A stretch of DNA of 64,000 nt from contig CP108400.1 of the NCBI GenBank assembly GCA_045039925.1, forward strand, positions 4,526,001 through 4,590,000, read 5' to 3'. Below, piece after piece: positions 1 through 8,792 of the stretch. The notes beneath the pieces were generated by a model, which worked only from the letters and a program-made list of their open reading frames with translations, was not told the origin of the DNA and did not search any database. Numbering within the stretch: position 1 is the first letter of the stretch; each line of letters opens with the position of its first letter. The position numbers were made by a program, and so were the translations under genes. The DNA is from Yinghuangia sp045039925. Lineage in GTDB: Bacteria; Actinomycetota; Actinomycetes; Streptomycetales; Streptomycetaceae.

Positions 1-1
1 C

Positions 2-589
2 GAGCACACCGGTCGCGGCGGCCGGTTCGAGGTCTCGATGCTGGAGGCGCTGGGCGAGTGGATGGGCTTCCCGTACTACTGGACGCAGTACGGCGGCGGC
101 GTTCCGCCGGTACGCAGCGGCGCCCGGCACGCGACGATCGCGCCGTACGGCCCGTTCACCGCCGGAGACGGCGGCAACGTCTTCCTCGCCGTGCAGAACC
201 AGCGCGAGTGGGGCGCGCTGTGCCGCGAAGTGCTCGACCGCCCCGACCTGGAGAAGGACGAGCGGTACGCCACCAACCCCGACCGTCTCACCCACCGCGC
301 CGCGCTCGAGGACGAAATCACCGCCGCCTTCGGTGCGCTGACGGCCGATCAGGTGGTCGCCCGGCTGGACGGCGCGGGCATCGCCAACGCGCTGCTGCGC
401 GACATGGCGGGGTTCGCCGAGCACCCCCAGCTCGCCGCCCGGGACCGCTGGCGCGAGGTCGGCTCCCCCGGCGGACCGCTGCGGGCGCTGCTGCCACCGG
501 TGACGGTGCCGGGCCGTGAGGCCGTGATGGGTCCGATTCCCGCGGTCGACGAGCACGGGGCCGCGATCCGCGCCGAGTTGGGCCTCTGA
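2..589 (+). CDS. CaiB/BaiF family III CoA-transferase, C-terminal part (5' truncated by window)
   Basis: This is the last 195 residues of a family III (formyl-CoA transferase type) CoA-transferase, which moves CoA between carboxylic acids in the cytosol. The frame is open to the window edge, and the residues before the first internal ATG at position 38 (EHTGRGGRFEVS) are typical of the family, so the true start lies upstream. Family-like segments are the IAPYGPF stretch, the GGNVFLAVQNQREW stretch and the C-terminal FAEHPQLAARDRW motif, which is highly characteristic. The nucleophilic Asp of the N-terminal half is outside the window. The acyl-CoA genes further along make a catabolic role plausible. 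The substrate cannot be read from the sequence. Confidence 0.85.
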   Translation, partial: EHTGRGGRFEVSMLEALGEWMGFPYYWTQYGGGVPPVRSGARHATIAPYGPFTAGDGGNVFLAVQNQREWGALCREVLDRPDLEKDERYATNPDRLTHRAALEDEITAAFGALTADQVVARLDGAGIANALLRDMAGFAEHPQLAARDRWREVGSPGGPLRALLPPVTVPGREAVMGPIPAVDEHGAAIRAELGL

Positions 590-594
590 CCCGT

Positions 595-2109
595 TCAGTG
601 TCCCGAACCGCCTTCCTCCCTGGCCTTCTTCGGCATCAGGAACGCCGCACACCAGGTCGCTGCCAGGACTCCGGCCATCACCAGCAGCGAGTTCGTGATG
701 CCGTCGGTGAAGCCGTCCCGGACACTCGCCGCCGCGCCGCCGTCGGCGTAGTGGAAGAAGAGCGTGCCGAAGGCCGCGACGCCCACCGCGCCGCCGAGTT
801 GCTGCACCGCGTTCAGCACACCCGACGCCGACCCGGTCTCCTCGAAGGACACCCCGGCGATCGCGATGTCGAAGAACGGCGCCATGATCAGGCCGAATCC
901 GAGGCCGGTCAGCGCGAGCGCGGGCGTCAGGCCCCAGCCCGAGACGCCGGCCGGGTCGTGGTCGATCGTGTACCAGACGGCCAGCACGCCGAGGACCTGC
1001 ACGACCAGCCCCGCGTGGATCACCCGGCGTCCGAACCTCGGGGCGAGCAGGCCGCCGGAGAGCCCCGCGCCGACGGTGCACGCGAGCGACCACGGGATGA
1101 GCGCGACCGCCGTGTCCGACGCACTCCAGCCGTGTCCGGCCTGCAAGTACACGGTGACGATCAGCATGAACGCGACCATCGTGCTGAAGAACAGCAGGCC
1201 GACCACGAGCGCGCTGGTGAAGGCGCGGTTGCGGAACAGGCTGAGCTCGACGAGCGTCGAGCCCCCTCCGGCGCGGCGACGCCGCTCGTGCCACACGAAC
1301 AGCGCGAACACCGGGAGTGACGCGGCCATCGACACGAACGACCAGGTCGGCCAACCGGATTCGCGGCCCTGCACGAGCGGCAGGATGATCAGGACCATCG
1401 CGGCGCTGAGCAGCACCATGCCGGTCATGTCGAGGGTGACCGTACGCCGCGCGTCGACGCGGTCCCCGGGCAGCAGGCGCATCCCGGCCACGAAGGCGGC
1501 GATGCCGACCGGCACGTTGACGAAGAAGATCGCCCGCCAGTCGGTGCCGAACAGATCGGCGTCGACCAGGAATCCGCCGATGATCGGGCCGGCGACCGCG
1601 CCCAGGCCCATGACGGGGCCGAAGATGCCGAACGCGGCGGCCAGTTCGCCGGGCGGGAACATGTCGCGCAGGAGGCCGAGCCCCTGCGGCACCATCATCG
1701 CCGCCGCCACGCCCTGCACCGCGCGGTACGCGATCAGCGTCTCGGGTGAGGTCGCCAGCCCGCACAGGAGCGAGGTGACGGCGAAGGCCGCGGTGCCGAT
1801 CAGGAACATCCGGCGCCGCCCGAACATGTCGCCGAGCCGCGCCCCGGTGATGAGCAGCATCGCGAACGCCAGCGTGTACGCCGCCGACATCCACTGAAGC
1901 TGGCTGTAGCTGCCGCCGAGGGCGGACTCGATCCGGGGCCCCGCGACGCTGGTGATGGTGCTGTCCAGCAGGTCCATCAGCTCGGCGCCGAGGATGACGA
2001 AGAGGGCGAGCCAGCGCCACTTGTAGGGAGTGGCGTGCGGCGGTGGCGCCTTGCCGTCGGCGGCGCCGTGCACCCGCGGGTCTGCGGCGGTCACGTCGGT
2101 AGCGGTCAC
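595..2109 (-). CDS. MFS drug exporter, DHA2 (EmrB/QacA) family, 14 TM
   Basis: A 504-residue proton-driven exporter of the 14-helix DHA2 type. The N-terminus is cytosolic and hydrophilic (about 30 residues), followed by helix 1 with ELMDLLDSTITSVAGP, which is the family motif D region, and the loop LGDMFGRRRMF, which is motif A. The antiporter motif C-like stretch GLGAVAGPIIGG lies near residue 170. The GTG start is preceded by GGGGGAT. It is transcribed divergently from a TetR gene, and the shared 150 bp contains five related palindromes, so it is very likely the TetR target. Substrate is unknown, but the arrangement is the standard one for drug or metabolite efflux. Confidence 0.9.
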   Translation of the reverse strand: MTATDVTAADPRVHGAADGKAPPPHATPYKWRWLALFVILGAELMDLLDSTITSVAGPRIESALGGSYSQLQWMSAAYTLAFAMLLITGARLGDMFGRRRMFLIGTAAFAVTSLLCGLATSPETLIAYRAVQGVAAAMMVPQGLGLLRDMFPPGELAAAFGIFGPVMGLGAVAGPIIGGFLVDADLFGTDWRAIFFVNVPVGIAAFVAGMRLLPGDRVDARRTVTLDMTGMVLLSAAMVLIILPLVQGRESGWPTWSFVSMAASLPVFALFVWHERRRRAGGGSTLVELSLFRNRAFTSALVVGLLFFSTMVAFMLIVTVYLQAGHGWSASDTAVALIPWSLACTVGAGLSGGLLAPRFGRRVIHAGLVVQVLGVLAVWYTIDHDPAGVSGWGLTPALALTGLGFGLIMAPFFDIAIAGVSFEETGSASGVLNAVQQLGGAVGVAAFGTLFFHYADGGAAASVRDGFTDGITNSLLVMAGVLAATWCAAFLMPKKAREEGGSGH

Positions 2110-2148
2110 GGGGATCCCCCAGAAGGATGCGGTTTTCGGGTGTCCTGT

Positions 2149-2235
2149 CGAACGACGTTCGTGTTACGAACACCGTTCGTTCCCTACGAACACTGTTATA
2201 GATACGAACACTGTTCGCGTCAAGTACAGTGTTCG
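2149..2235. promoter_or_regulatory. Array of five TetR-type operator palindromes between exporter and TetR gene
   Basis: Five 13-bp elements related to CGAACACTGTTCG begin at 2149, 2167, 2187, 2205 and 2223, so they repeat every 18-20 bp. Those at 2149 (CGAACGACGTTCG), 2167 (CGAACACCGTTCG) and 2205 (CGAACACTGTTCG) keep both half-sites. Those at 2187 and 2223 each keep one good half-site. The spacing, close to two helical turns, would place bound dimers on one face of the DNA. I infer that the adjacent TetR protein binds here and represses both genes. Confidence 0.8.
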
Positions 2236-2257
2236 CACCGAGTCCCGGAGGTGAGTG

Positions 2258-3061
2258 GTGCAGGACGTTCCCGAGGTGCCGACGCCCGCGTGGCGCGCGG
2301 CCCGCAAACCCGCCCGCGCACCGCGTAAGCCCCCGGTCACCGCGGAGGCGATCGTCGACGCGGCACTGGAGATCGTCGACACCGAGGGCCTCGAAGCGCT
2401 CTCCATGCGCGGGGTCGCGCAACGCCTCGACACCGGCGCCGCGACGCTCTACGCGCACGTGCAGAACAAAGACGAACTGCTCGAACTCGTCCTGGACCGG
2501 GTGAACGGCGAAGTACGGCTGCCGCCGCCCGACCCCGACCGCTGGCAGGAGCAACTGCGCGACGCCGCACGGCAGATCAGGGACATCTACGCCGCGCACA
2601 ACGACCTCGCCAAGGCCAGCTTCGGCAAGGTCCCGACCCTGCCGAACAGCCTCACCGCCATCGAGGCCATGCTCGCCCTGCTCAAGGCCGGCAACCTGCC
2701 CGACAAGGTCGCCTCGTGGGCCGCGGACCTCCTCGCGCTCTACACGACCTCCGCCGCGTTCGAGCAGGGTCTTCTGAGCCTGGAGGAGAAGCGGAACCCC
2801 GGGGCCACGGCGGAGTACTTCCGCCAACTCGGGGAGTTCTTCCACGCCCTTCCGCCGGAACGATTCCCCACCCTCACCGGCATGCTCGCGTCGATGGTCG
2901 AGGGCGACGGCGACGAGCGGTTCGACTTCGGCGTCGACGTCATCACGCTCGGCCTGCGGGCGTACGCCGACCGTATGCTCGCCGCGGAGTCGGAATCGGA
3001 GTCGGAATCGGAGTCGGAGTCGGAATCGGAGACCGACACCGCGGACGGCTCCGCCACCTGA
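2258..3061 (+). CDS. TetR family transcriptional repressor with acidic Ser-Glu tail
   Basis: A 267-residue regulator. The TetR_N DNA-binding domain spans about residues 30-75, with recognition-helix region GVAQRLDTGAATLYAHVQNK. The C-terminal part fits the tetracycline-repressor-like ligand domain. GTG at 2258 is 6 nt from GGAGG (2247-2251); the GTG at 2255 is only 3 nt away, so the second is preferred. The end of the protein is a run of alternating Ser and Glu encoded by a hexanucleotide repeat, which is not part of the family fold. It is divergent from the DHA2 exporter with operator repeats between them, so it most likely controls that exporter and itself. Confidence 0.88.
   Translation: MQDVPEVPTPAWRAARKPARAPRKPPVTAEAIVDAALEIVDTEGLEALSMRGVAQRLDTGAATLYAHVQNKDELLELVLDRVNGEVRLPPPDPDRWQEQLRDAARQIRDIYAAHNDLAKASFGKVPTLPNSLTAIEAMLALLKAGNLPDKVASWAADLLALYTTSAAFEQGLLSLEEKRNPGATAEYFRQLGEFFHALPPERFPTLTGMLASMVEGDGDERFDFGVDVITLGLRAYADRMLAAESESESESESESESETDTADGSAT
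2987..3028. repeat. Hexanucleotide microsatellite (GARTCG x7) inside the TetR gene
   Basis: Seven consecutive units of GAGTCG or GAATCG encode the alternating Glu-Ser tail of the TetR protein. The unit is six bases long, so copy-number changes would keep the frame. Confidence 0.95.
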
Positions 3062-3130
3062 CCGGCCGACGGCGCCGACACCGACGCCGTCGACACTGCA
3101 CCGGCCACGACCACGACCACGACCGAACGG

Positions 3131-4363
3131 CTACCCCGGCGACCGCACCGGCTCCGCGGCGCCGCTCGCGGCCACCGCCGCCGCACGCTTCGGCTCCGCG
3201 CGTACCGGGGTCAGGGCCGCCGCCACGAGGGGGATGGCCGCGCAGATCCCGTACGCCGCCGCGTACCCCGGCCCGCCGATCACCGTCGCGAACGCCGGGG
3301 GCGCGACGGCCGCCGCCAGGTTCTGTGCGGTGTTCTGGATGCCGAGCGCACGGCCCGCCCAGGCGCTGCCCGCCAGTTCGGCGACCGACGTGAAGGCCAC
3401 GCCGTTCCAGCACACCGTCGCCACCGAGGCGACCAGCAGTGCCACGATCGCGGGCCACGAGCTCAGCCAGGCGGCCAGCGCCAGTGCCGCGACGGCCGCG
3501 GCGTTGGCCAGCGACAGCCTGCGCATGGGTATCAGCCGGGACCCCATGCGGTCCGACCACGCCCCCACGATCAGCCGTGAGACCGCCGCGACGGCCTGCA
3601 CCGCGGCCAGCAGGCGGCCGGCCGACGTCGCGGTCCAACCGTGCTCCTGCACCAGGTAGTCCGCGGCGTACGAGACCACCACGAACTGCGGTATCACCAG
3701 CAGCGCGCTCGCCGCGTGGATCCGGTACAGCACCGGAGTGCCGTACGGCGAGCCCGACTTCGCGGCGCCCTCGACCGCGGCGGCGCGCGGCGGGTCGACG
3801 ACGAACAGCGCGATCGCGATCCCGGCCAGCACACAGAAGGCCAGGGGGAACAGCAGCGCCGCGCGGAAGCCGTACGCGGTGCCGATCGGCGGCAGCACCA
3901 GCGCCGCCGCGACCATGCCCAGCGGCTGCGCCATCTGCCGTACGCCCATGGCGACTCCGCGCTGCTCCGGGCCGAACCAGCCCAGGACGACGCGCCCGCT
4001 CGCCGCGTTGACCGAGGCGCTCGCCGCTCCCGCGACGGCGAGCCACGAGCCCATCCAGACGACTCCGTCGCCCGCGACCGCCAGCCCCATGGCCCCGCCC
4101 GCCAGCAGCAGGCCGGAGGCCATGACGACGCGCTCGCCGAACCGGTCGGCGGCGGCACCCCACAGGACCAGCGTGCACATCAGCCCGATCGTCGGGCACG
4201 TGACGAGGATGCCCGCGGTCGTCAGCGACAGGCCCTCTTCGGCGCGCAACACCGGGACGAGGTAGGCGAGTCCGTAGAGGAACACGCAGGACGCGCACTG
4301 CGCGGTCATGCCGATGCCGAGCATCAGCCACCGCCGGTTCGAACCCCCGCCTCCCGCAGTCAT
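3131..4363 (-). CDS. MFS transporter, 12 TM
   Basis: A 410-residue major facilitator with two six-helix halves. The loop WGAAADRFGERVVM after helix 2 is the motif A position, and a second copy (GAWSDRMGSRLIPM) follows helix 8. The start at ATG 4363 has GGAGGGG five bases upstream and is preferred over the GTG at 4408. It resembles OFA/monocarboxylate-type carriers, but I cannot assign a substrate. It is divergent from the P1 peptidase gene at 4592, and the roughly 230 bp between them contains the AT-richer stretch 4420-4452 with short inverted repeats, a likely promoter region. Confidence 0.85.
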   Translation of the reverse strand: MTAGGGGSNRRWLMLGIGMTAQCASCVFLYGLAYLVPVLRAEEGLSLTTAGILVTCPTIGLMCTLVLWGAAADRFGERVVMASGLLLAGGAMGLAVAGDGVVWMGSWLAVAGAASASVNAASGRVVLGWFGPEQRGVAMGVRQMAQPLGMVAAALVLPPIGTAYGFRAALLFPLAFCVLAGIAIALFVVDPPRAAAVEGAAKSGSPYGTPVLYRIHAASALLVIPQFVVVSYAADYLVQEHGWTATSAGRLLAAVQAVAAVSRLIVGAWSDRMGSRLIPMRRLSLANAAAVAALALAAWLSSWPAIVALLVASVATVCWNGVAFTSVAELAGSAWAGRALGIQNTAQNLAAAVAPPAFATVIGGPGYAAAYGICAAIPLVAAALTPVRAEPKRAAAVAASGAAEPVRSPG

Positions 4364-4591
4364 GGGCACCCCTCCCCCGCCGGACCACCCCGGCGGAACA
4401 GCATGCACACTACATGGAATCTCATGATTCGAGATACGTTTCTCACATAGTGGATCACGGTGCGGCGGGCCGGGCCCGGCGCGTCGGACGCGGAAACACC
4501 GGGCACGGTGTGATCGTCGAACCGACCGCCACCGCTCGCACCAGCCGCATCCGGCCCTCCCGGGCCGCCTGACAACCTAACGGAGGCCCAC

Positions 4592-5818
4592 ATGACCGAA
4601 CCCGTCCCGACCCCGACGCCGCCGGTCGCCACCCCCACCCCGTACGCCCCGACTCCCGGGCCGCGCAACGCCCTTACCGATGTCGCCGGGCTGCGCGTCG
4701 GACACGCGTCCTACACCGGCGAGGGCGCCCTGACCGGGGTCACCGTCGTCCTCGCCCCGCCCGGCGGTGCGGTCGCCGCGGTGGACGTGCGCGGCGGCGG
4801 TCCCGGCACCCGTGAGACCGACGCCCTGGACCCGCGCAACCTCGTCCCCCGCATCGAGGCGATCGCCCTCACCGGCGGGAGCGCGTACGGACTCGACGCC
4901 GCGTCAGGCGTCGTCGCGTGGCTGGAGCAACAGGGCCGCGGGTTCCCCGTCGGCGAAGCTCCGCACGAGGTCGTCCCGGTGGTGCCCGCGGCCACCGTCT
5001 TCGACCTCGGCCGGGGCGGGGACTTCCGCCGCCGCCCGGACGCCGCGCTCGGGCGGACGGCCGCCGAACGCGCCGCGGACTCGCCGGAGGGCGCGGCGGT
5101 GGCGACGGGCTGCGTCGGCGCCGGCACGGGCGCGGTGGTCGGCGGCCTCAAGGGCGGTGTGGGCACCGCGAGTTGCGTCCTGGAGGGCGGGGTGACCGTG
5201 GCGGCCGTCGCGGTCGTCAACGCGGCCGGGTCGGCCGTCGACCCGGTCTGCGGGCTGCCGTACGGCGTCGGCCTGGGCCTGCCCGGCGAGTTCCCGCTGG
5301 CCGCTCCGGAGGACGGCGAACACGCGGCCGCTATCGCCTACTTCGCCGTCGAGGCCACCGGCGAGGGTGACGATGCCGACGACGCCGACAGCCCCGCAAG
5401 GCCCGCAGGACCCGCACGCGGCGCCGCCACCCGCCCCCCGCCTCTGAACACCACCATCGCCGTCGTGGCGACGGATGCCGCCCTCACGCGCGCGCAGGCC
5501 CACAAGATGGCGGGCACCGCACACGACGGACTGGCCCGGGCGCTGCGCCCCGTGCACACGCTCTACGACGGCGACACGGTCTTCGCGATGGCCACCGGCG
5601 CGAAGCCGCTGCCGGCCGTACCCGCCGACACCCCGTACGGAATCGATGCCGAAACGGCCGCGCTGGCCGCGATCCAGGCCGCGGCGGCGGATGTCCTGAC
5701 CCGTGCCGTGGTCGACGGACTGCTTGCGGCGGAATCCACCGAAACCGCCGCCGGGACGGTGCCGTCATATCGCTCGCTGTATCCGAAAGCCGCCGCCCGT
5801 TACCGTCCGCGCAACTGA
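4592..5818 (+). CDS. P1 family peptidase (DmpA/NylC-like Ntn hydrolase)
   Basis: A 408-residue member of the S58/P1 group, which includes L-aminopeptidase DmpA and nylon-oligomer hydrolase NylC. The N-terminal family core LTDVAGLRVGHASYTG and the ALTGGSAYGLDAASGV stretch are present. NylC-type enzymes cleave themselves between Asn and Thr and use the freed Thr as nucleophile. Here the matching site is Asn286-Thr287 in LNTTIAVVATDAAL, so processing into a large and a small chain is expected. A Pro/Thr-rich 25-residue N-terminus and an Asp/Ala/Pro-rich insert (about 255-280) just before the cleavage site are additions. ATG is preceded by GGAGG. Natural substrate is unknown. Confidence 0.88.
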   Translation: MTEPVPTPTPPVATPTPYAPTPGPRNALTDVAGLRVGHASYTGEGALTGVTVVLAPPGGAVAAVDVRGGGPGTRETDALDPRNLVPRIEAIALTGGSAYGLDAASGVVAWLEQQGRGFPVGEAPHEVVPVVPAATVFDLGRGGDFRRRPDAALGRTAAERAADSPEGAAVATGCVGAGTGAVVGGLKGGVGTASCVLEGGVTVAAVAVVNAAGSAVDPVCGLPYGVGLGLPGEFPLAAPEDGEHAAAIAYFAVEATGEGDDADDADSPARPAGPARGAATRPPPLNTTIAVVATDAALTRAQAHKMAGTAHDGLARALRPVHTLYDGDTVFAMATGAKPLPAVPADTPYGIDAETAALAAIQAAAADVLTRAVVDGLLAAESTETAAGTVPSYRSLYPKAAARYRPRN

Positions 5819-6081
5819 ATTCCCCACCCATGGCCCATCATTCCGGAGGGAACGGACGAATTATCTCCGGTCCGGAATGCGCACCACCCGCACCAGCCTT
5901 CAAGATCAACAAAAAACACCCGGTTAGCGTGCAGTGCACACGCACTTGTCCAGCCCCTATCATCGGCCCGCAGCGATCGCATTTCCGGTTTCCTGCCGGG
6001 CGCTTCGGCGTCCGGCCGTCGGCCCGTGATCTGCGTGCGCGGGGGACGAAGGCACGCCAACGATCAAGGAGGCTCGGTGAA

Positions 6082-7149
6082 ATGGGGACGATCGACCATT
6101 TCTCGTCAGGACCCATCACCCCCGCACTCGCATATGTGATGTCGTGCCTGGGCTCGGCGCTGGGCCTGCTGTGCACGTCCCGGGCCCGGGCCGCACAAGG
6201 CTGGGCACGCGGGCGGTGGCTGGTTCTCGCCTCCCTGTCGATCGGCGGAACCGGAATCTGGGTCATGCATTTCATTGCGATGCTCGGATTCTCGGTCGAC
6301 GGAACTCCGATTCGCTACGAGGTGCGTCGCACGATCATCAGTCTGATCGTCGCGGTCGTGGTCGTCGGAATCGGCCTGACGATCGTCGGGTACGCGGGCA
6401 ACCGCGTGGCGGCCCTGCTGGTCGGCGGCACGCTGACCGGCGGCGGCGTGGCCAGCATGCACTACCTCGGGATGTCCGCGATGTGGCTGCGCGCCTCGGT
6501 CGAGTACGACACCCTGATCGTCGCGGTGTCGGTGGGAATCGCGGTGGTCGCGGCCACCGCCGCATTGTGGATGGCATTCAACATCAGAGGCCCCGCGGCG
6601 ACTTCGGGCGCGGCATTGATCATGGGCCTCGCGGTAAGCGGAATGCACTACACCGGAATGTCCTCGATGAGTGTCGACATGAGCGGTGCGAGCCGGGCCG
6701 CGCACGGCGCCGAGCCCGTACAGTTCCTGGCCCCGTTGATCACCGGAATCAGTCTCTTCACGTTTGTCACGCTCTTCATCGTGGCGCTCTCGCCCACCGA
6801 GGAGGAAATGCGCGAGGAGGCCGAACTCGGAGCCCGGCTCAACCGGTTGACGCAGGACCAGGTAATCCGTCGGCGCACCACCATCCGGGCCGCCCGGCCC
6901 ACCCGCCATGCGGCCCGCCCCGCACCCCCGCCGCCCGGTCCGGACGACACCGTGGACGATTCCGTATGGGGCCGTCCCGGATTCACCGCGCCGAACGTGG
7001 CGCGGCCCGGTGCGAACGGAAACGGAATTCCGAATTCCACCCCGCCGCGCGGCGGTCGGGGGATGCCGCGGCGGCGCCCCGGGGAGTCCCGGCCGCCGGG
7101 CGAAGGACCCGAGACGCACGAGGACTTCTTCCGCAATCCGCGCCGATAG
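6082..7149 (+). CDS. MHYT-domain integral membrane sensor protein (first copy)
   Basis: A 355-residue protein with seven predicted membrane helices in the first 240 residues and a polar Arg/Pro-rich tail of about 100 residues. The three MHYT-type motifs are visible as VMHFIAMLGF, SMHYLGMSAM and GMHYTGMSSM. In this family these Met/His residues are thought to bind copper and sense gases or redox state. No GGDEF, EAL or kinase output domain follows, so this is a stand-alone sensor. ATG 6082 has AAGGAGG upstream at a 9-nt spacing. The frame is open further upstream to 5830, but that stretch lacks protein-like character. A second copy lies at 8990, across a degenerate amidase. Confidence 0.88.
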   Translation: MGTIDHFSSGPITPALAYVMSCLGSALGLLCTSRARAAQGWARGRWLVLASLSIGGTGIWVMHFIAMLGFSVDGTPIRYEVRRTIISLIVAVVVVGIGLTIVGYAGNRVAALLVGGTLTGGGVASMHYLGMSAMWLRASVEYDTLIVAVSVGIAVVAATAALWMAFNIRGPAATSGAALIMGLAVSGMHYTGMSSMSVDMSGASRAAHGAEPVQFLAPLITGISLFTFVTLFIVALSPTEEEMREEAELGARLNRLTQDQVIRRRTTIRAARPTRHAARPAPPPPGPDDTVDDSVWGRPGFTAPNVARPGANGNGIPNSTPPRGGRGMPRRRPGESRPPGEGPETHEDFFRNPRR

Positions 7150-7169
7150 TGCGGTGACCCCGGCCGGAT

Positions 7170-7248
7170 CGACAGCCCTGCCGACAGCCGTGCAGTAGGC
7201 CGTACCGACAGCCCCGCCGACAGCCCGCCGACAGCCGCGTCGACAGCC
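7170..7248. repeat. 12-bp tandem repeat (CGACAGCC core)
   Basis: The core CGACAGCC starts at 7170, 7182, 7206, 7218, 7229 and 7241, so units are about 12 bp, with one decayed unit near 7194. The array lies just after the stop codon of the first MHYT gene. Function unknown. Confidence 0.85.
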
Positions 7249-7333
7249 GTCCCGGTCCGCGTCGATCCGTAACGCCCCGGACACGCCTGGGTGACGCTCC
7301 CGCAACCCCTGCGTCGCAGGCTGTTCCGGGAAC

Positions 7334-7371
7334 GGTCCGGGCGCGGCACACGCCGCGGCCGGCCCCGGACC
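7334..7371. terminator. Long GC-rich hairpin between MHYT and amidase-like genes
   Basis: Outer arms GGTCCGGG (7334-7341) and CCCGGACC, and inner arms CGCGGC (7342-7347) and GCCGCG (7352-7357), form a strong stem around the loop ACAC. There is no T-tract. It could end the MHYT transcript or sit in the leader of the next gene. Confidence 0.55.
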
Positions 7372-7424
7372 GGAGGCCCGGAGGACCGGACCCGGAGCGG
7401 AGCCCACCAGGGGGAGGCAGGCGC

Positions 7425-8792
7425 ATGCCCGAGCCGATGTCCGTCGTCGAGACGGCCCGTGTGCTGCGGGACGGCAGGACCACGTCCCTCGAACTCGTCG
7501 CGGCGGCGATCGAGCGCGCCGACCGGTTCGGCGGGCGTCTGGGCACGTTCGTCCAACGGCGCGACGACGAGGCGCTGTTCGAGGCGGAACGCGCCGACGC
7601 CGACCGCGAGGCCGGGCGCGTCCGGGGGCCGCTGCACGGCATCCCGCTCGGCGTGCGCGATCTGCTGGGCACCTCCACCGCCGTCGCCCGGCTGCGCGCC
7701 GCCGGAGCGATCGTGCTCGGCGCCACCACCGCAATGGAGTTCACCATCGGCCTGCCCGACCCCGGACGCCCCACCGCGGTACCGCGCAACCCGTGGAACC
7801 CCGCGACCTGGGCGGGCGGCGGCGGTTCGGGCACCGCGAACGGCGTGGCCGCCGGCATCTTCCCCGCCGGCGTCGGCGCGGACGGCGCGGCCGGCATCCG
7901 GATGCCGGCCGCGTTCTGCGGCGTGACCGGGCTGCGCCCGACGAGCGGGCGGGTGCCCAGTCCGGTGGACGCGGGCGACGGCAGGCCGCTCGACCACATC
8001 GGCCCGGTGGCCCGCACCGCCGAGGACTGCGCCCTCATGCTGTCCGTCATGGCGGGCTACGACGCGGCCGACCACCGCTGCGCGGACCGGGCCGTCCCCG
8101 ACTACCCCGCTCTCCTCACCGGCCAACTGGACGGCGTACGCGTCGGCGTGGACCCGCTGCTGCGGATCGGCGGCGACCTCGCCGACCCCGCGCTGCCGCT
8201 GCGCTTCGGCTCCGCCCTCGACGTGCTGGCCGCCGCGGGAGCGGTGATCGTCGACGTGGAACTCCCGTTCGTGCGCGAGCTGTACGCCGCCGACATGCTC
8301 ACCCTCGCCGCTGAGGCGCTGGCCCACCACGCGCCCGATCTCACCACCCGCTGGGAGGAGTTCGGCCAGGTGGGGCGCACGGCCTTCACCACCGGCGCGT
8401 TCTACACGGCGGCGGACTTCGTCCGGGCTCAGGGCGTGCGCCGTACCGGCCAGCGGGCCGTCAACACCCTGCTCGACAAGGTGGATCTGGTCGTGACGCC
8501 GACCGCGACCGTCGGGGCGCCGCGCGTGGACACCCTCGACACCCCGGGGTTCATGGCGGTGTTCCGTTCGGCGGTGCACACGCCGTACTGGAGTGCGGTC
8601 GGCAACCCGACGCTGTCGGTGCCGATCGGCTTCGGCGACGGCGGGCTGCCACTCGGGATGCAGATCTCCGGTCGGCCGTTCGACGAAGCCACCGTGCTGC
8701 GGGCCGGCGAGGCGTACCAGCGACGTGCCGAGTGGCACGGTGAAGTCCCGGACATGCGCGGGAAGTTGGCCAGGATCCCGGCCGCGGCCTGA
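7425..8792 (+). CDS. Amidase-signature family homologue lacking the Ser-cisSer-Lys triad (probable pseudoenzyme)
   Basis: 455 residues, clearly of the amidase-signature family: GPLHGIP, PAAFCGVTGLRPTSGR, VARTAEDCALML and a C-terminal NPTLSVPIGF region are all present. The catalytic residues are not. The Lys position is Arg78 (IPLGVRD), the cis-Ser position is Gly133 and the nucleophile position is Gly157 (ADGAAGIRMP). The 24-residue spacing between the last two matches FAAH and GatA, so the alignment is secure. About 20 residues between the Lys and cis-Ser positions are also missing. The rest of the frame is intact with normal codon use and a GGGGAGG site, so the gene is maintained rather than decayed. 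It sits between two MHYT genes. A binding or scaffold role is an inference. Confidence 0.85.
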   Translation: MPEPMSVVETARVLRDGRTTSLELVAAAIERADRFGGRLGTFVQRRDDEALFEAERADADREAGRVRGPLHGIPLGVRDLLGTSTAVARLRAAGAIVLGATTAMEFTIGLPDPGRPTAVPRNPWNPATWAGGGGSGTANGVAAGIFPAGVGADGAAGIRMPAAFCGVTGLRPTSGRVPSPVDAGDGRPLDHIGPVARTAEDCALMLSVMAGYDAADHRCADRAVPDYPALLTGQLDGVRVGVDPLLRIGGDLADPALPLRFGSALDVLAAAGAVIVDVELPFVRELYAADMLTLAAEALAHHAPDLTTRWEEFGQVGRTAFTTGAFYTAADFVRAQGVRRTGQRAVNTLLDKVDLVVTPTATVGAPRVDTLDTPGFMAVFRSAVHTPYWSAVGNPTLSVPIGFGDGGLPLGMQISGRPFDEATVLRAGEAYQRRAEWHGEVPDMRGKLARIPAAA

